A stretch of 64,000 bases of DNA from Thermoflexus hugenholtzii JAD2. GTDB taxonomy: Bacteria; Chloroflexota; Dehalococcoidia; UBA2979. Below are positions 36,486 through 44,501 of the stretch, in pieces. The position numbers and the translations under genes are program-made. Each line of letters starts with the position of its first letter. Within the stretch, counting starts at the first letter, position 1. The stretch lies in the NCBI GenBank assembly GCA_945903275.1, contig CAMDNW010000001.1, positions 62,001 through 126,000 of the forward strand, written 5' to 3'. The notes under the pieces were generated by a model. The model was not told the origin of the DNA. It ran no database searches and saw only the letters and a list, made by a program, of their open reading frames with translations.

Positions 36486-38096
36486 TCAGCGCTTCTCACG
36501 GGCAATGTGCCACTCGTGCACGCCCGTGAACCGGCTTGCTGGTTCGAAGAGCACGCTGGCCGAGCCGCCCGTGAGGTTACGAGGCTGCACGTACAGCCGC
36601 CGCGAGTAGTGCAGCACCACGCTCGGCGCTAGATCGGCGTAGCGCGCCTGCCAGCGCATGTAGAGGTCTTTGCGCTCGGCGGTGTCGAGTGTCAGCCGCG
36701 CCTGTTCGAGCAGCCGGTCGGCCTCGAGGTCATGGAACCCCGCGACGTTGCGGCCACCGGAGGCGATCTGCGAGGTGTGCCAGCCGCCGTACGGGTCGGG
36801 ATCGACATCGGCCTGCCAGCCGAAGAGTAATAGGTCGTATTCGCGGTTGTTGATGTGGCGGCCCAACAGTTCGCTCGGCGACAGCGCGCGCACGGTGGCC
36901 TCGACGCCGAATCCGCGCAGTTGCGCCGCGATGGCCTCCGCCAGTGTCACGCGCTGGGGGTCGTCGTTGGTGAGCAGCTCTAGGCGCAATATCTTCCCGT
37001 CGCGCTGCAACGGCCCGCTGGCGACGCGACGCCATCCGGCGGCGATGAACAGCGCCTCAGCCTGCGCGCGCGTGGCCCAGCCGCCCGGGGCGTACGCCCA
37101 TGAGCCGGGCACGATCGGGCCGTCGCCGGGTAGTGCGGAGTCGTCCTCGGCGATGAGCGCGGTACGGTCGATGCTGGCGGCGAGTGCGCGGCGGAGCGCC
37201 GGTTCAAAGAGCGGCTCTCGCTGGTTATTCACGTAGAGGACGGTATAACTGGCTTCGACCAGCGGGGTCGCATGGAGTTGCGGTCGTGCGACCACCGCGC
37301 CCAGCGCTTCGGATGATGGCCTCGCGGACAGCAGCGCCCCATCGATCTCACGGCGTGCAAGCGCGCGGATGAGCGACGCGTCGTCCGGGTAGAAACGCAA
37401 CTCGATTGCCTCGAGTCCCGGGGTGCCGAGATGATAGATCGGGTTTGGCTCCAGCCGCGCGCCGGTTAGATCCATGCGCATGAGCCGGAACGGGCCGTTG
37501 CCGATGGTCGTACGTGTTGCGGGCGCCTCGATCAGTTCGGCGGGGCCGAGGCCATTGAGGAGGTGCCGAGGCACGATGCCGAGCGCGGCGAGGGCGAGAA
37601 ACGCGGCGGAAGGGGCAGGCAGGCGAAAGACCACCGTGCGCTCATCCGGGGTGAGCACGGTGATCCCAGTCCAGCGCGCGGCGAGTGATGAGGAGCCCTG
37701 AAAGCCTGGGGATTGCACGGCGCTCACCGTGAAGGCGACATCCTGCGCGGTAAGCGGGCGGCCATCATGCCAGACGAGGTCGGGTCGGAGGATGAACGTG
37801 TAGGCCAGTCCGTCAGGCGTGACATCCCAGCGTTCGGCTAGGTCGGGGGTAGGAGTGCCGTCGCCCGTGATCCGCGTGAGGCCGCTGAACAACAGCGCGG
37901 CAAGGTCGGCGTCGACGGGGTTCGCGCGTGCAAAAAGCGGCGTGGGTCTCGAGGGAAGGCCGACAATGCCTTCGACATAACGCCCGCCTGAAGCGGATGA
38001 CTCACTGCCGAAGCGGTACCAGCCAGCCATCAGCACCAACAGCCCCACGCTGAGGATGGCGGCATATAGCAGGCGTGAGCGCGTACGAGGTTCCAC
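36486..38096 (-). CDS. Orphan peptide-type ABC substrate-binding protein
   Basis: 536-aa family 5 solute-binding protein with an uncleaved-looking N-terminal membrane segment (LYAAILSVGLLVLMAGWYRFG). Family motifs: PVDADLAALLFSGLTRI, LAERWDVTPDGLAYTFILRP, VWHDGRPLTAQDVAFTV, RTTIGNGPFRLM and LFGWQADVDPDPYGGWHTSQ. No permease or ATPase genes adjoin it, and it lies between secG and fmt. It might act as a sensor or chaperone, or serve a transporter encoded elsewhere. GTG 38096, with TACTGC at 6 nt upstream as a weak -10. Confidence 0.88.
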   Translation of the reverse strand: MEPRTRSRLLYAAILSVGLLVLMAGWYRFGSESSASGGRYVEGIVGLPSRPTPLFARANPVDADLAALLFSGLTRITGDGTPTPDLAERWDVTPDGLAYTFILRPDLVWHDGRPLTAQDVAFTVSAVQSPGFQGSSSLAARWTGITVLTPDERTVVFRLPAPSAAFLALAALGIVPRHLLNGLGPAELIEAPATRTTIGNGPFRLMRMDLTGARLEPNPIYHLGTPGLEAIELRFYPDDASLIRALARREIDGALLSARPSSEALGAVVARPQLHATPLVEASYTVLYVNNQREPLFEPALRRALAASIDRTALIAEDDSALPGDGPIVPGSWAYAPGGWATRAQAEALFIAAGWRRVASGPLQRDGKILRLELLTNDDPQRVTLAEAIAAQLRGFGVEATVRALSPSELLGRHINNREYDLLLFGWQADVDPDPYGGWHTSQIASGGRNVAGFHDLEADRLLEQARLTLDTAERKDLYMRWQARYADLAPSVVLHYSRRLYVQPRNLTGGSASVLFEPASRFTGVHEWHIAREKR

Positions 38097-38117
38097 CGGG
38101 AAGCAGTACCGCCGCGG

Positions 38118-38342
38118 CTAGGTGGCTGCGACGCTCAAGGCGGAGAAGGCGAGGAAGACCGCGATCAGCACGATAGTCAGGCGGTGCATCGTCCGCTGCA
38201 TCCCGCGCCGGGTCCGGAACGCCGAGTCCTGCCCGCCAAGGTTCGCCCCGAAGCCCGTGCCCTTCACCTGCAGGAGCACGATGACCGTGAGAACCGAAGA
38301 GATGAGGATCTGCGCAATGCTGAGAAAGTGTTTGAGTTCCAT
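38118..38342 (-). CDS. secG: Protein-export membrane protein SecG
   Basis: 74-aa two-helix subunit of the SecYEG channel. TM1 is HFLSIAQILISSVLTVIVLLQ, followed by the conserved cytoplasmic loop GANLGGQDSAFRTRRGMQRT and TM2 (LTIVLIAVFLAFSALSV). ATG 38342 (MELKHFL) chosen; an upstream start at 38381 would add 13 residues without similarity. It follows yvcK by 42 bp and is 21 bp before the orphan binding protein on the same strand. With YajC/SecD/SecF at the left edge it completes part of the export machinery. Confidence 0.92.
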   Translation of the reverse strand: MELKHFLSIAQILISSVLTVIVLLQVKGTGFGANLGGQDSAFRTRRGMQRTMHRLTIVLIAVFLAFSALSVAAT

Positions 38343-38384
38343 GCGTCCATCGAGGCTACCGCCGTGCTGGACGGCGGGCAAGCG

Positions 38385-39704
38385 CTATTTCGTGATCTCG
38401 GCGGCGGTTCCCGCGAGCACTCGGAGGTCTCGTTCGTAGTACTGGCGCATCACAGCCGCCGCCAGCCGCTCCGGGTCGTGGCGATAACGGTGGTCGGGCG
38501 CGACCAGGTCGGCCAGCACGAGGCGCGCCCCGCCGTAATCGACATCGCCCGGAGCCACCACTGGGTCGGACTGCCACTCGTCGGGGAGCGGATCAGCTGG
38601 GAGATTGCTGTTTGCCAGCACTACGTTGGCGACATTCTTGGTGCCGAGGTGCCGGCAGAGCGCGGCATAGTGGTCGGCGGCGTTGTAGCCGTCAGTCTCC
38701 CCATGCTGGGTCGCGACATTTGCTACATAAATCTTATGGGCGGGCGAGCGGAGCAGCGCTTCCGCGAGGCCGGAGACGAGTAGGTTCGGCAAAACCGATG
38801 TATAGAGCGATCCCGGCCCCATCACGATCAAGTCGGCTTCGCGGATGGCGCGGAGCGCTTCGGGGTTTACGGGTGCTTGAGCGGGCTCAATAAAGACATC
38901 CTTCACCGGGGAACCGGCATGCGGGATATCCGACTCACCGCGAATGACCCGGCCATCTTCGAGCGTGGCGCCGAGCACGATGTCGGCGAGCGTGGACGGG
39001 ACGATGGCGCCGCGCACAGCAAGCACGCGTGAGGTCTCCCGAATGGCGGTCTCCATGCTCCCAGTGACCTCGGACATGGCGACGATGAAGAGGTTGCCGA
39101 AGGAGTGGCCGGCGATGCCTTGGCCGGCGTGCTCGCCGAAGCGGTACTGGAAGAGCTTCGTGACCAGCGGCTCGGCGTCGGCGAGAGCGGCGATGCAGTT
39201 GCGGATGTCTCCGGGAGGGATGACGTGCATGTCACGGCGCAGCAAGCCACTGGAGCCGCCGTCGTCGGCCACCGTGACCACCGCTGTGATGTTACTTGTG
39301 TACTGCTTGAGGCCCCGGAGCAGTGTCGATAGCCCGGTGCCACCGCCGATAGTAACGATCTTGGGGCCGCGCCCCTGCGTGCGCTGGCTATAAATCTGAT
39401 CCAACAACTGGCCCTGCCGCTCGGCTGGCAGCAGCGCCATCACGATGGAGCGATTGAGTTGCCAGGCCCCGTACAGCGTCACTCCGGACGCGACGCTGAT
39501 AAACAGCAGTCCACGCATCCAGCGCGGGATGAACTGCAACGTGGCGATGCCGACCCACGCGGGGAAGCTGTAGGAGACGTACACCTCGCGTAGCAAGTAC
39601 GCGAAGCCGAGCGCCATGATCACGACACCAACGAGAAGCACGAACAGCCAGCGCTTGACGTGCAGCCCGAAGTACAGCCACTTGGTAAGATTCGAAACGC
39701 TCAC
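38385..39704 (-). CDS. YvcK/CofD-like protein with N-terminal membrane anchor (gluconeogenesis factor family)
   Basis: 439-aa protein. Residues about 15-90 contain two hydrophobic segments (WLFVLLVGVVIMALGFAYLL and LLFISVASGVTLYGAW). The YvcK domain begins at KIVTIGGGTGLSTLLRGLKQ and continues with VTVADDGGSSGLLRRDMHVIPPGDIRNCI, AGHSFGNLFIVAM and IVMGPGSLYTSVLPNLLV. YvcK/CuvA proteins bind UDP-sugars and influence cell-wall synthesis and growth on gluconeogenic carbon. The usual rapZ and whiA partners are absent; secG follows instead. GTG 39704. Confidence 0.88.
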   Translation of the reverse strand: MSVSNLTKWLYFGLHVKRWLFVLLVGVVIMALGFAYLLREVYVSYSFPAWVGIATLQFIPRWMRGLLFISVASGVTLYGAWQLNRSIVMALLPAERQGQLLDQIYSQRTQGRGPKIVTIGGGTGLSTLLRGLKQYTSNITAVVTVADDGGSSGLLRRDMHVIPPGDIRNCIAALADAEPLVTKLFQYRFGEHAGQGIAGHSFGNLFIVAMSEVTGSMETAIRETSRVLAVRGAIVPSTLADIVLGATLEDGRVIRGESDIPHAGSPVKDVFIEPAQAPVNPEALRAIREADLIVMGPGSLYTSVLPNLLVSGLAEALLRSPAHKIYVANVATQHGETDGYNAADHYAALCRHLGTKNVANVVLANSNLPADPLPDEWQSDPVVAPGDVDYGGARLVLADLVAPDHRYRHDPERLAAAVMRQYYERDLRVLAGTAAEITK

Positions 39705-39776
39705 GAGCAGCCTCGCATGCTACCCAGCCTAGGATCAGGAGACGCGACGTAACGTGTTTCGGTCAATCGGGTTGCC

Positions 39777-41279
39777 TCAACCATCGAGGTGACGCCGGAG
39801 CGCCTCAGCAGCGGTGTTGGCATCGGCGCGGCCGCGCAACTGGCGCATGACCTGACCGACGAGGAACTGGATGGCGGACGGCTTGCCGCCCTGATAGTCG
39901 CTGACTGCCTTTGGGTTGGCCGCGATGACCTCGCTAGCCACCCGGTCGATCTCGGCGTCGTCGCGTACCTGGCCGAGGCCCCGCTCCGCAACGATGGCTA
40001 CCGGCGACTGCCCGGTCGCGAACACGATGTCGAGCACTTCCTTGGCCGTGGTGCCGGTGATCGTCCCACTCTCGGTCAACGTGACGAGTTCGGCGATGTG
40101 TGAGGGCGTCAGGGCAATCTCGCTCCAGTCGCGTTCGCCGCCACCTTCTGCGCGGCGGAGGCGGGCGACATCGCCGATGACCCAGTGGGCGACGGCCCGC
40201 GTGCGCGCCTGCTGGGCGGCAGCATCGGTAATACCGACGTTCACCAGCACGGCTGCCTCTTCAAACGCCTCGGCCTCGGTGCGCGTTTCGGTCAGGAGGT
40301 GCGCGTCGGCGAATGCGAGGCTGTACTGCGCCTCGAGGCGGGCGCGGCGGGCATCCGGCAGTTCGGGCAGGGTCGCGCGCAGCGCCTCGACATGCTCGGC
40401 GGCAATAGCGATCGGCGGCAGATCAGGCTCCGGGAAGTAGCGGTAGTCGTGCGCCTGCTCCTTCGAGCGCTGGCTGGCCGTCTCCCCGGTCGCGTCGATA
40501 TAGCCGCGCGTCTCCTGCTCGATGCGCCCGCCGGCGTGGAGGATCGCGGTCTGGCGATCGATTTCGGTCTCGATCGCGCGCTGCACGGCGCGGAACGAGT
40601 TCATGTTCTTGACCTCGACCTTGGTGCCGTACTCCTCTTGTCCCACCGGACGGAGCGAGACGTTCGCGTCGCAGCGGAACGATCCCTTTTCCATGTCAGC
40701 GTCGGATACCTCGATGTAGCGGAGGGTCTGGCGGAGCATGCGGAGGTAGACGCCCGCCTCAGCGGCGGAACGAATGTCCGGCTGCGAGACGATCTCCATG
40801 AGCGGCACCCCAGAGCGGTTCACGTCCAGCAGTGAATAGCCCTCGCCGTGTGCCTCCTCGCGGTGCAGCAAGCGCGCCGTGTCTTCTTCGAGGTGAATGC
40901 GTTCGAGGCGGATGAAACGAGCGCCGAGATCGGCCTCAACCTGTAGCCCGCCGCCGAGGCACAGCGGCTGGTCGTACTGGGAGATCTGGTAGCCCTTCAT
41001 CAGGTCGGGGTAAGGGTAGTTCTTGCGGTCGAACTTGGAGCGCGGCGGAATAGTGCAGCCGAGCGCGAGGCCGGTGAGCACGGTGGCCTCCACAGCGCGG
41101 CGGTTGATCACCGGTAACATGCCCGGCATCCCCATACAGACCGGGCAGACGTGGCTGTTCGGTTCGGCATCGAAATACGCCGAGGAGCAGCCACAGAACA
41201 TCTTCGACTGCGTCTTGATCTGCACGTGGACTTCAAGGCCGACGACGACCTCGTACTTCGTTGTTGCGGTAGTTGTCAT
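39777..41279 (-). CDS. gatB: Aspartyl/glutamyl-tRNA(Asn/Gln) amidotransferase subunit B
   Basis: 500-aa GatB, the kinase/tRNA-binding subunit of GatCAB, which converts mischarged Asp-tRNA-Asn and Glu-tRNA-Gln. Conserved regions: VVVGLEVHVQIKTQSKMFC, the zinc site CGCSS...CPVCMGMPGMLP, KFDRKNYPYPDLMKGYQISQYD, DVNRSGVPLMEIVS, SFRCDANVSLR and the C-terminal YqeY-like domain (GKPSAIQFLVGQVMRQLRG). I start at ATG 41279 because TACAAT lies 7 nt upstream; ATG 41288 overlaps that box. gatA and gatC are not in the window. It fits with the His30 form of AspRS at 8124-9923. Confidence 0.94.
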   Translation of the reverse strand: MTTTATTKYEVVVGLEVHVQIKTQSKMFCGCSSAYFDAEPNSHVCPVCMGMPGMLPVINRRAVEATVLTGLALGCTIPPRSKFDRKNYPYPDLMKGYQISQYDQPLCLGGGLQVEADLGARFIRLERIHLEEDTARLLHREEAHGEGYSLLDVNRSGVPLMEIVSQPDIRSAAEAGVYLRMLRQTLRYIEVSDADMEKGSFRCDANVSLRPVGQEEYGTKVEVKNMNSFRAVQRAIETEIDRQTAILHAGGRIEQETRGYIDATGETASQRSKEQAHDYRYFPEPDLPPIAIAAEHVEALRATLPELPDARRARLEAQYSLAFADAHLLTETRTEAEAFEEAAVLVNVGITDAAAQQARTRAVAHWVIGDVARLRRAEGGGERDWSEIALTPSHIAELVTLTESGTITGTTAKEVLDIVFATGQSPVAIVAERGLGQVRDDAEIDRVASEVIAANPKAVSDYQGGKPSAIQFLVGQVMRQLRGRADANTAAEALRRHLDG

Positions 41280-41286
41280 GCGCTCC

Positions 41287-41292
41287 ATTGTA
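41287..41292 (-). promoter_or_regulatory. -10 box TACAAT, leaderless promoter of gatB
   Basis: TACAAT on the minus strand, 7 nt before ATG 41279. Confidence 0.45.
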
Positions 41293-41334
41293 GCGGCGGC
41301 AAGCCTTGCATCCGGTGACGGCCTCCTGAGGAGG

Positions 41335-42204
41335 CTACATCGCGGCTCGCGTCAGGATGACCGGGATGGGCGATTCGCCAACCGTGCTCAACGCGACGCT
41401 CCCGAGCAGGATGCGCCGCCGGAACGAGTGGCCATGCGTCGCTATCCAGATCGCGCTCACGCCTTGCTCTCGCGCGGCGGCCACGATGGTGCGGTAGGCG
41501 TCCTGGCCACGGCGTTGATCGCGAACTTCAGTCGCGATCGGGAACCGCCTCGGCGCGCGGCGCTTGAACGCGTTCAACTGCTGTTGACAGCGCTCGGCCG
41601 TTGTGGCGGCATCCGGATCGCCCGCCTTCGCTGCATACGCGCGGAACAGAGTCAGGCGGACGCCATCGGCGGGCGCACCCGCGAGCGTGTCCCGAAGCGC
41701 GGGCAGGATCGACTCAGCCGCTCCCGAGCCGTCCGTGGTGATGAGCAGGTGGGCGGGGAGCGACCCGGTTGGGGGCCGTGTCTTCGGCCCGGTCAGCAGC
41801 AGCGGCACAGACGACTTGCGCAGGGCGGTGGTGGCGACGCTTCCGAGGACGGCGGTGCTGACTAACCCCGCGCCGCGGGTGCTCATGGCGATCATCCGTG
41901 CGCGTGCTGTCATCGCCGCACGCAGAATCGCGTCTGCCAAGTCCTCCCGTCGCTCCTTCATTACAACCTCGACGGAGGTGGGGACGCTCAGGCCGGTGAC
42001 GGCGGACTGCATCTCGGAGCGCCAGCGGGTGGCGACGCGCTCGGTGGCCTCGGCGACGGTGGGCGCGTACTCGTCCGCTACGTCTGCGCGCGGGTCGAGC
42101 ACGCGGATCAGCCGCAATCCCACACCAAGCGCCTGAGCAAGGTGGACGGCGTGCGGAAGCACCAATTTCGCCCGCCGCGAACCATCTGTCGTCACCAAGA
42201 TCAC
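41335..42204 (-). CDS. Tandem universal stress protein (UspA family)
   Basis: About 289-aa protein with two Usp domains. Domain 1 runs from VILVTTDGSRRAKLVLPHAV to the ATP-loop STRGAGLVSTAVLGSVATTA; domain 2 from LLITTDGSGAAESILPALRD to ATHGHSFRRRILLGSVALST. The first matches the GxxG...GS nucleotide-binding pattern better than the second. Start taken at GTG 42204, 6 nt after AGGAGG; an open frame extends upstream to 42456 but has no Usp similarity. It lies divergently from rarA. Confidence 0.88.
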   Translation of the reverse strand: MILVTTDGSRRAKLVLPHAVHLAQALGVGLRLIRVLDPRADVADEYAPTVAEATERVATRWRSEMQSAVTGLSVPTSVEVVMKERREDLADAILRAAMTARARMIAMSTRGAGLVSTAVLGSVATTALRKSSVPLLLTGPKTRPPTGSLPAHLLITTDGSGAAESILPALRDTLAGAPADGVRLTLFRAYAAKAGDPDAATTAERCQQQLNAFKRRAPRRFPIATEVRDQRRGQDAYRTIVAAAREQGVSAIWIATHGHSFRRRILLGSVALSTVGESPIPVILTRAAM

Positions 42205-42271
42205 CGCTGTCCTCCTCTGCCCCTGCAAATCCAACCGTACAGGTGGAAGCACGTTCGCTGCCACTTCCTGC

Positions 42272-42300
42272 GCTGGCAGCAGAGTCCGATCGCCTACACT
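42272..42300 (+). promoter_or_regulatory. Promoter of rarA: CTGGCA, 17-nt spacer, TACACT
   Basis: A -35-like CTGGCA (42272-42277) and -10 TACACT (42295-42300) with a 17-nt spacer. The ATG follows 6 nt after the -10 box, so the message is predicted to be leaderless. Confidence 0.55.
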
Positions 42301-42306
42301 TGACCT

Positions 42307-43653
42307 ATGCCACGAACGCCTCGTCCCGGGCCCGGAGCCGCCTCGAACCGCACCGTCCCAACGTTGCAACCGGCGCTCTTCTCGGGCGGGCGCGCGGCGG
42401 GTGAGCCGCTGGCGGCGCGCATGCGCCCGCGTGACCTCGGTGACTTCGTCGGGCAAGAGCGCGTGGCCGGAGAAGGCCGTCCATTGCGCCGCATGGTCGA
42501 GCGCGATGAGGTGCCCTCGATGATCCTGTGGGGCCCGCCTGGCTCCGGAAAGACCACGCTAGCCTCGATCGTCGCGAGCAAGACCAAGCGGCGGTTCACG
42601 CAGTTGTCGGCGGTCGCCTCAGGCGTGGCCGACCTGCGCGCGGCAATAGCTGAGGCGCAGCAGGCGCGCAACTTTGAAGGCATCGCGACGATTCTGTTCA
42701 TCGACGAGATACATCGTTTCAACCGCGCACAGCAGGACGCACTACTCCCCTACGTCGAGAACGGCACGGTCACGCTGATCGGCGCTACCACCGAGAACCC
42801 GTCGTTTGAGATCGTCGCGCCGCTGCTGTCGCGAGCGCGCGTCTTCAAAATGGAAGCGCTCGCGCCAGAGCACCTCGAAACGATCATGCGCCGCGCTCTG
42901 GCCGATCCGGTGCGGGGCTACGGCGGGCAGACCGTGCGCGTCGATGATGACACGCTGCACTCGATCGCCATGCTCGCGGGCGGTGATGGCCGCACGGCAT
43001 TGAACGTGCTGGAACTGGCGGTCTCGCTGGCGGAGCCGGATGCCGATGGCGGACGCACCGTCGATGCGGGGCTGGTCGAAGGAGCGGCGCAGCACCCGAC
43101 ACTCCAGTACGACCGTGCTGGCGACGCCCACTACGACACCATTTCTGCCTACATCAAATCGGTGCGCGGTTCGGATGTCGACGCTGCGCTCTACTGGCTG
43201 GCGCGGATGCTCGAGGCTGGTGAAGATCCGCTGTTTGTCGCACGGCGGATGGTGATCCTTGCGGCTGAGGACGTGGGCCTCGCCGACCCACAGGCGTTAC
43301 CGGTGGCGGTCGCGTGCCAGCAGGCTGTCCATTTCCTGGGGATGCCGGAGGCGGCGCTGCCGATGGCCGAAGTCACCGTCTACCTCGCGCGCGCGCCGAA
43401 GTCGAACTCCGCCTACGCGGCCTACAAGCGCGCCGTTGCAGACGTGACGCGCACTCGCAATGATGCGGTGCCTCTGCATCTGAGGAATGCGGTGACAGGG
43501 CTGATGCGCAACCTCGGCTATGGCGCGGGGTATCAGTACGCGCACGACTACGAGGGTCACGTACCACCCGCGCAGACACATCGCCCCGATGCGGCCGAGG
43601 GCAACATCTACTACGAGCCGGGCACGCTCGGTGACGAGGCACGAGGGCACTGA
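42307..43653 (+). CDS. rarA: Replication-associated recombination protein A (RarA/MgsA)
   Basis: 448-aa AAA+ ATPase acting at stalled replication forks. After a Pro/Ala-rich N-terminus with a LQPALF clamp-binding-like motif (residues 20-25), the core reads LAARMRPRDLGDFVGQE, Walker A ILWGPPGSGKTTLA, Walker B ILFIDEIHRFNRAQQDALLP and sensor GATTENPSFE. The C-terminal tetramerisation region has YDTISAYIKSVRGSDVDAALYWLARML and SNSAYAAYKRA. No Shine-Dalgarno; ATG lies 6 nt after TACACT. Convergent with a cupredoxin gene across a hairpin. Confidence 0.95.
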   Translation: MPRTPRPGPGAASNRTVPTLQPALFSGGRAAGEPLAARMRPRDLGDFVGQERVAGEGRPLRRMVERDEVPSMILWGPPGSGKTTLASIVASKTKRRFTQLSAVASGVADLRAAIAEAQQARNFEGIATILFIDEIHRFNRAQQDALLPYVENGTVTLIGATTENPSFEIVAPLLSRARVFKMEALAPEHLETIMRRALADPVRGYGGQTVRVDDDTLHSIAMLAGGDGRTALNVLELAVSLAEPDADGGRTVDAGLVEGAAQHPTLQYDRAGDAHYDTISAYIKSVRGSDVDAALYWLARMLEAGEDPLFVARRMVILAAEDVGLADPQALPVAVACQQAVHFLGMPEAALPMAEVTVYLARAPKSNSAYAAYKRAVADVTRTRNDAVPLHLRNAVTGLMRNLGYGAGYQYAHDYEGHVPPAQTHRPDAAEGNIYYEPGTLGDEARGH

Positions 43654-43691
43654 TGTGAGGAAAGGGCCGACCGTGTGCCCCTTCCTCACAT
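43653..43691. terminator. Bidirectional hairpin between rarA and the cupredoxin gene
   Basis: ATGTGAGGAA (43653-43662) pairs with TTCCTCACAT (43682-43691), extended after one mismatch by GGG/CCC; loop of 11 nt. It lies between convergent stops. Confidence 0.65.
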
Positions 43692-43708
43692 GTATCGTGT
43701 GCCTAGGA

Positions 43709-44164
43709 TTACTCGACGGTGAACGCGGTTGTCATACCGGCGATGTAGTGCGCGGGGACGTTGCAGACTAGGAGGTACTTGCCCGCGGTGAGCGTCACAT
43801 TCACGGACTCGGTCTTCCCGCCGGCGAACTCGGATGTCTTGCCGATGACTTGTAGGCCGGTCAGGTCAGCCTTGCCATCCTTGACCGGAATCTTGTCGGC
43901 AGCGACATCGGTCTTGATGACCTGAAGTTCGTGCGGTGTTGTGCCTTTGTTCTGCGCGCGGAAAGAAATGGCCCCGGCGGGCACACTCTTCTTGTCCGGT
44001 TCGATCGCAAACTCTTTCAGCCCAACAGTGACGGCCGGGCGGCCGGATGCAGCGGTGCCAGCCTTGGCCGCCGCCCCCCCGCTCTCGCCGCCGCCACACG
44101 CGATAGCGAACGCCGCCGTCACACCGAGCAGTACGAGGCTAGCCGTCTTTGTCCAATGATGCAT
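43709..44164 (-). CDS. Cupredoxin-domain lipoprotein (second copy type)
   Basis: 151-aa exported protein with lipobox TAAFAIACGGG, an Ala/Gly/Ser linker and a cupredoxin domain beginning PAVTVGLKEFAIEPDKKSVPAG. Type 1 copper ligands are likely the His in GTTPHELQVI and the Cys, His and Met of VCNVPAHYIAGM. It differs from the one at 6777-7181 by the longer loop between Cys and Met, so they are not recent duplicates. ATG 44164 with GAAGGAGG 5 nt upstream. Role in electron transfer or copper binding is inference. Confidence 0.85.
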   Translation of the reverse strand: MHHWTKTASLVLLGVTAAFAIACGGGESGGAAAKAGTAASGRPAVTVGLKEFAIEPDKKSVPAGAISFRAQNKGTTPHELQVIKTDVAADKIPVKDGKADLTGLQVIGKTSEFAGGKTESVNVTLTAGKYLLVCNVPAHYIAGMTTAFTVE

Positions 44165-44268
44165 ACGAACCTCCTTCACAGCGCCCACGCCGTGACAGAC
44201 GGGGCAAACCTGTTCCGGGAGAGAAGGATGCGCCGCGCTGCGCTTGTGGGCCAATTACGACCGAAGTC

Positions 44269-44352
44269 TGGTGCCGGGAGAGGGAATCGAACCCCCACGC
44301 CTTGCGGCCGCCGGTTTTAAGCCGGCTGCGTCTGCCGTTCCGCCATCCCGGC
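44269..44352 (-). tRNA. tRNA-Leu (anticodon UAA)
   Basis: Cloverleaf on the minus strand: acceptor GCCGGGA (44346-44352) with TCCCGGC, anticodon stem GCCGG/CCGGC around loop CTTAAAA (anticodon TAA at 44317-44319), a long variable arm as in class II tRNAs, and T-arm with TTCGATT. CCA is encoded (44269-44271). Confidence 0.95.
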
Positions 44353-44501
44353 ACAGGGCACTGACACGGGCATTGTCGCAGATGCGTACGAGACAATTAC
44401 AGGGCCGTTACACTTCACGCGCACGTGCCGGATAGAGTGATACAGGTGGCGGGGGAATTCGGCTATGTGCAGCGGTGCGCTACGGGCGCGAGGAGCACGC
44501 C

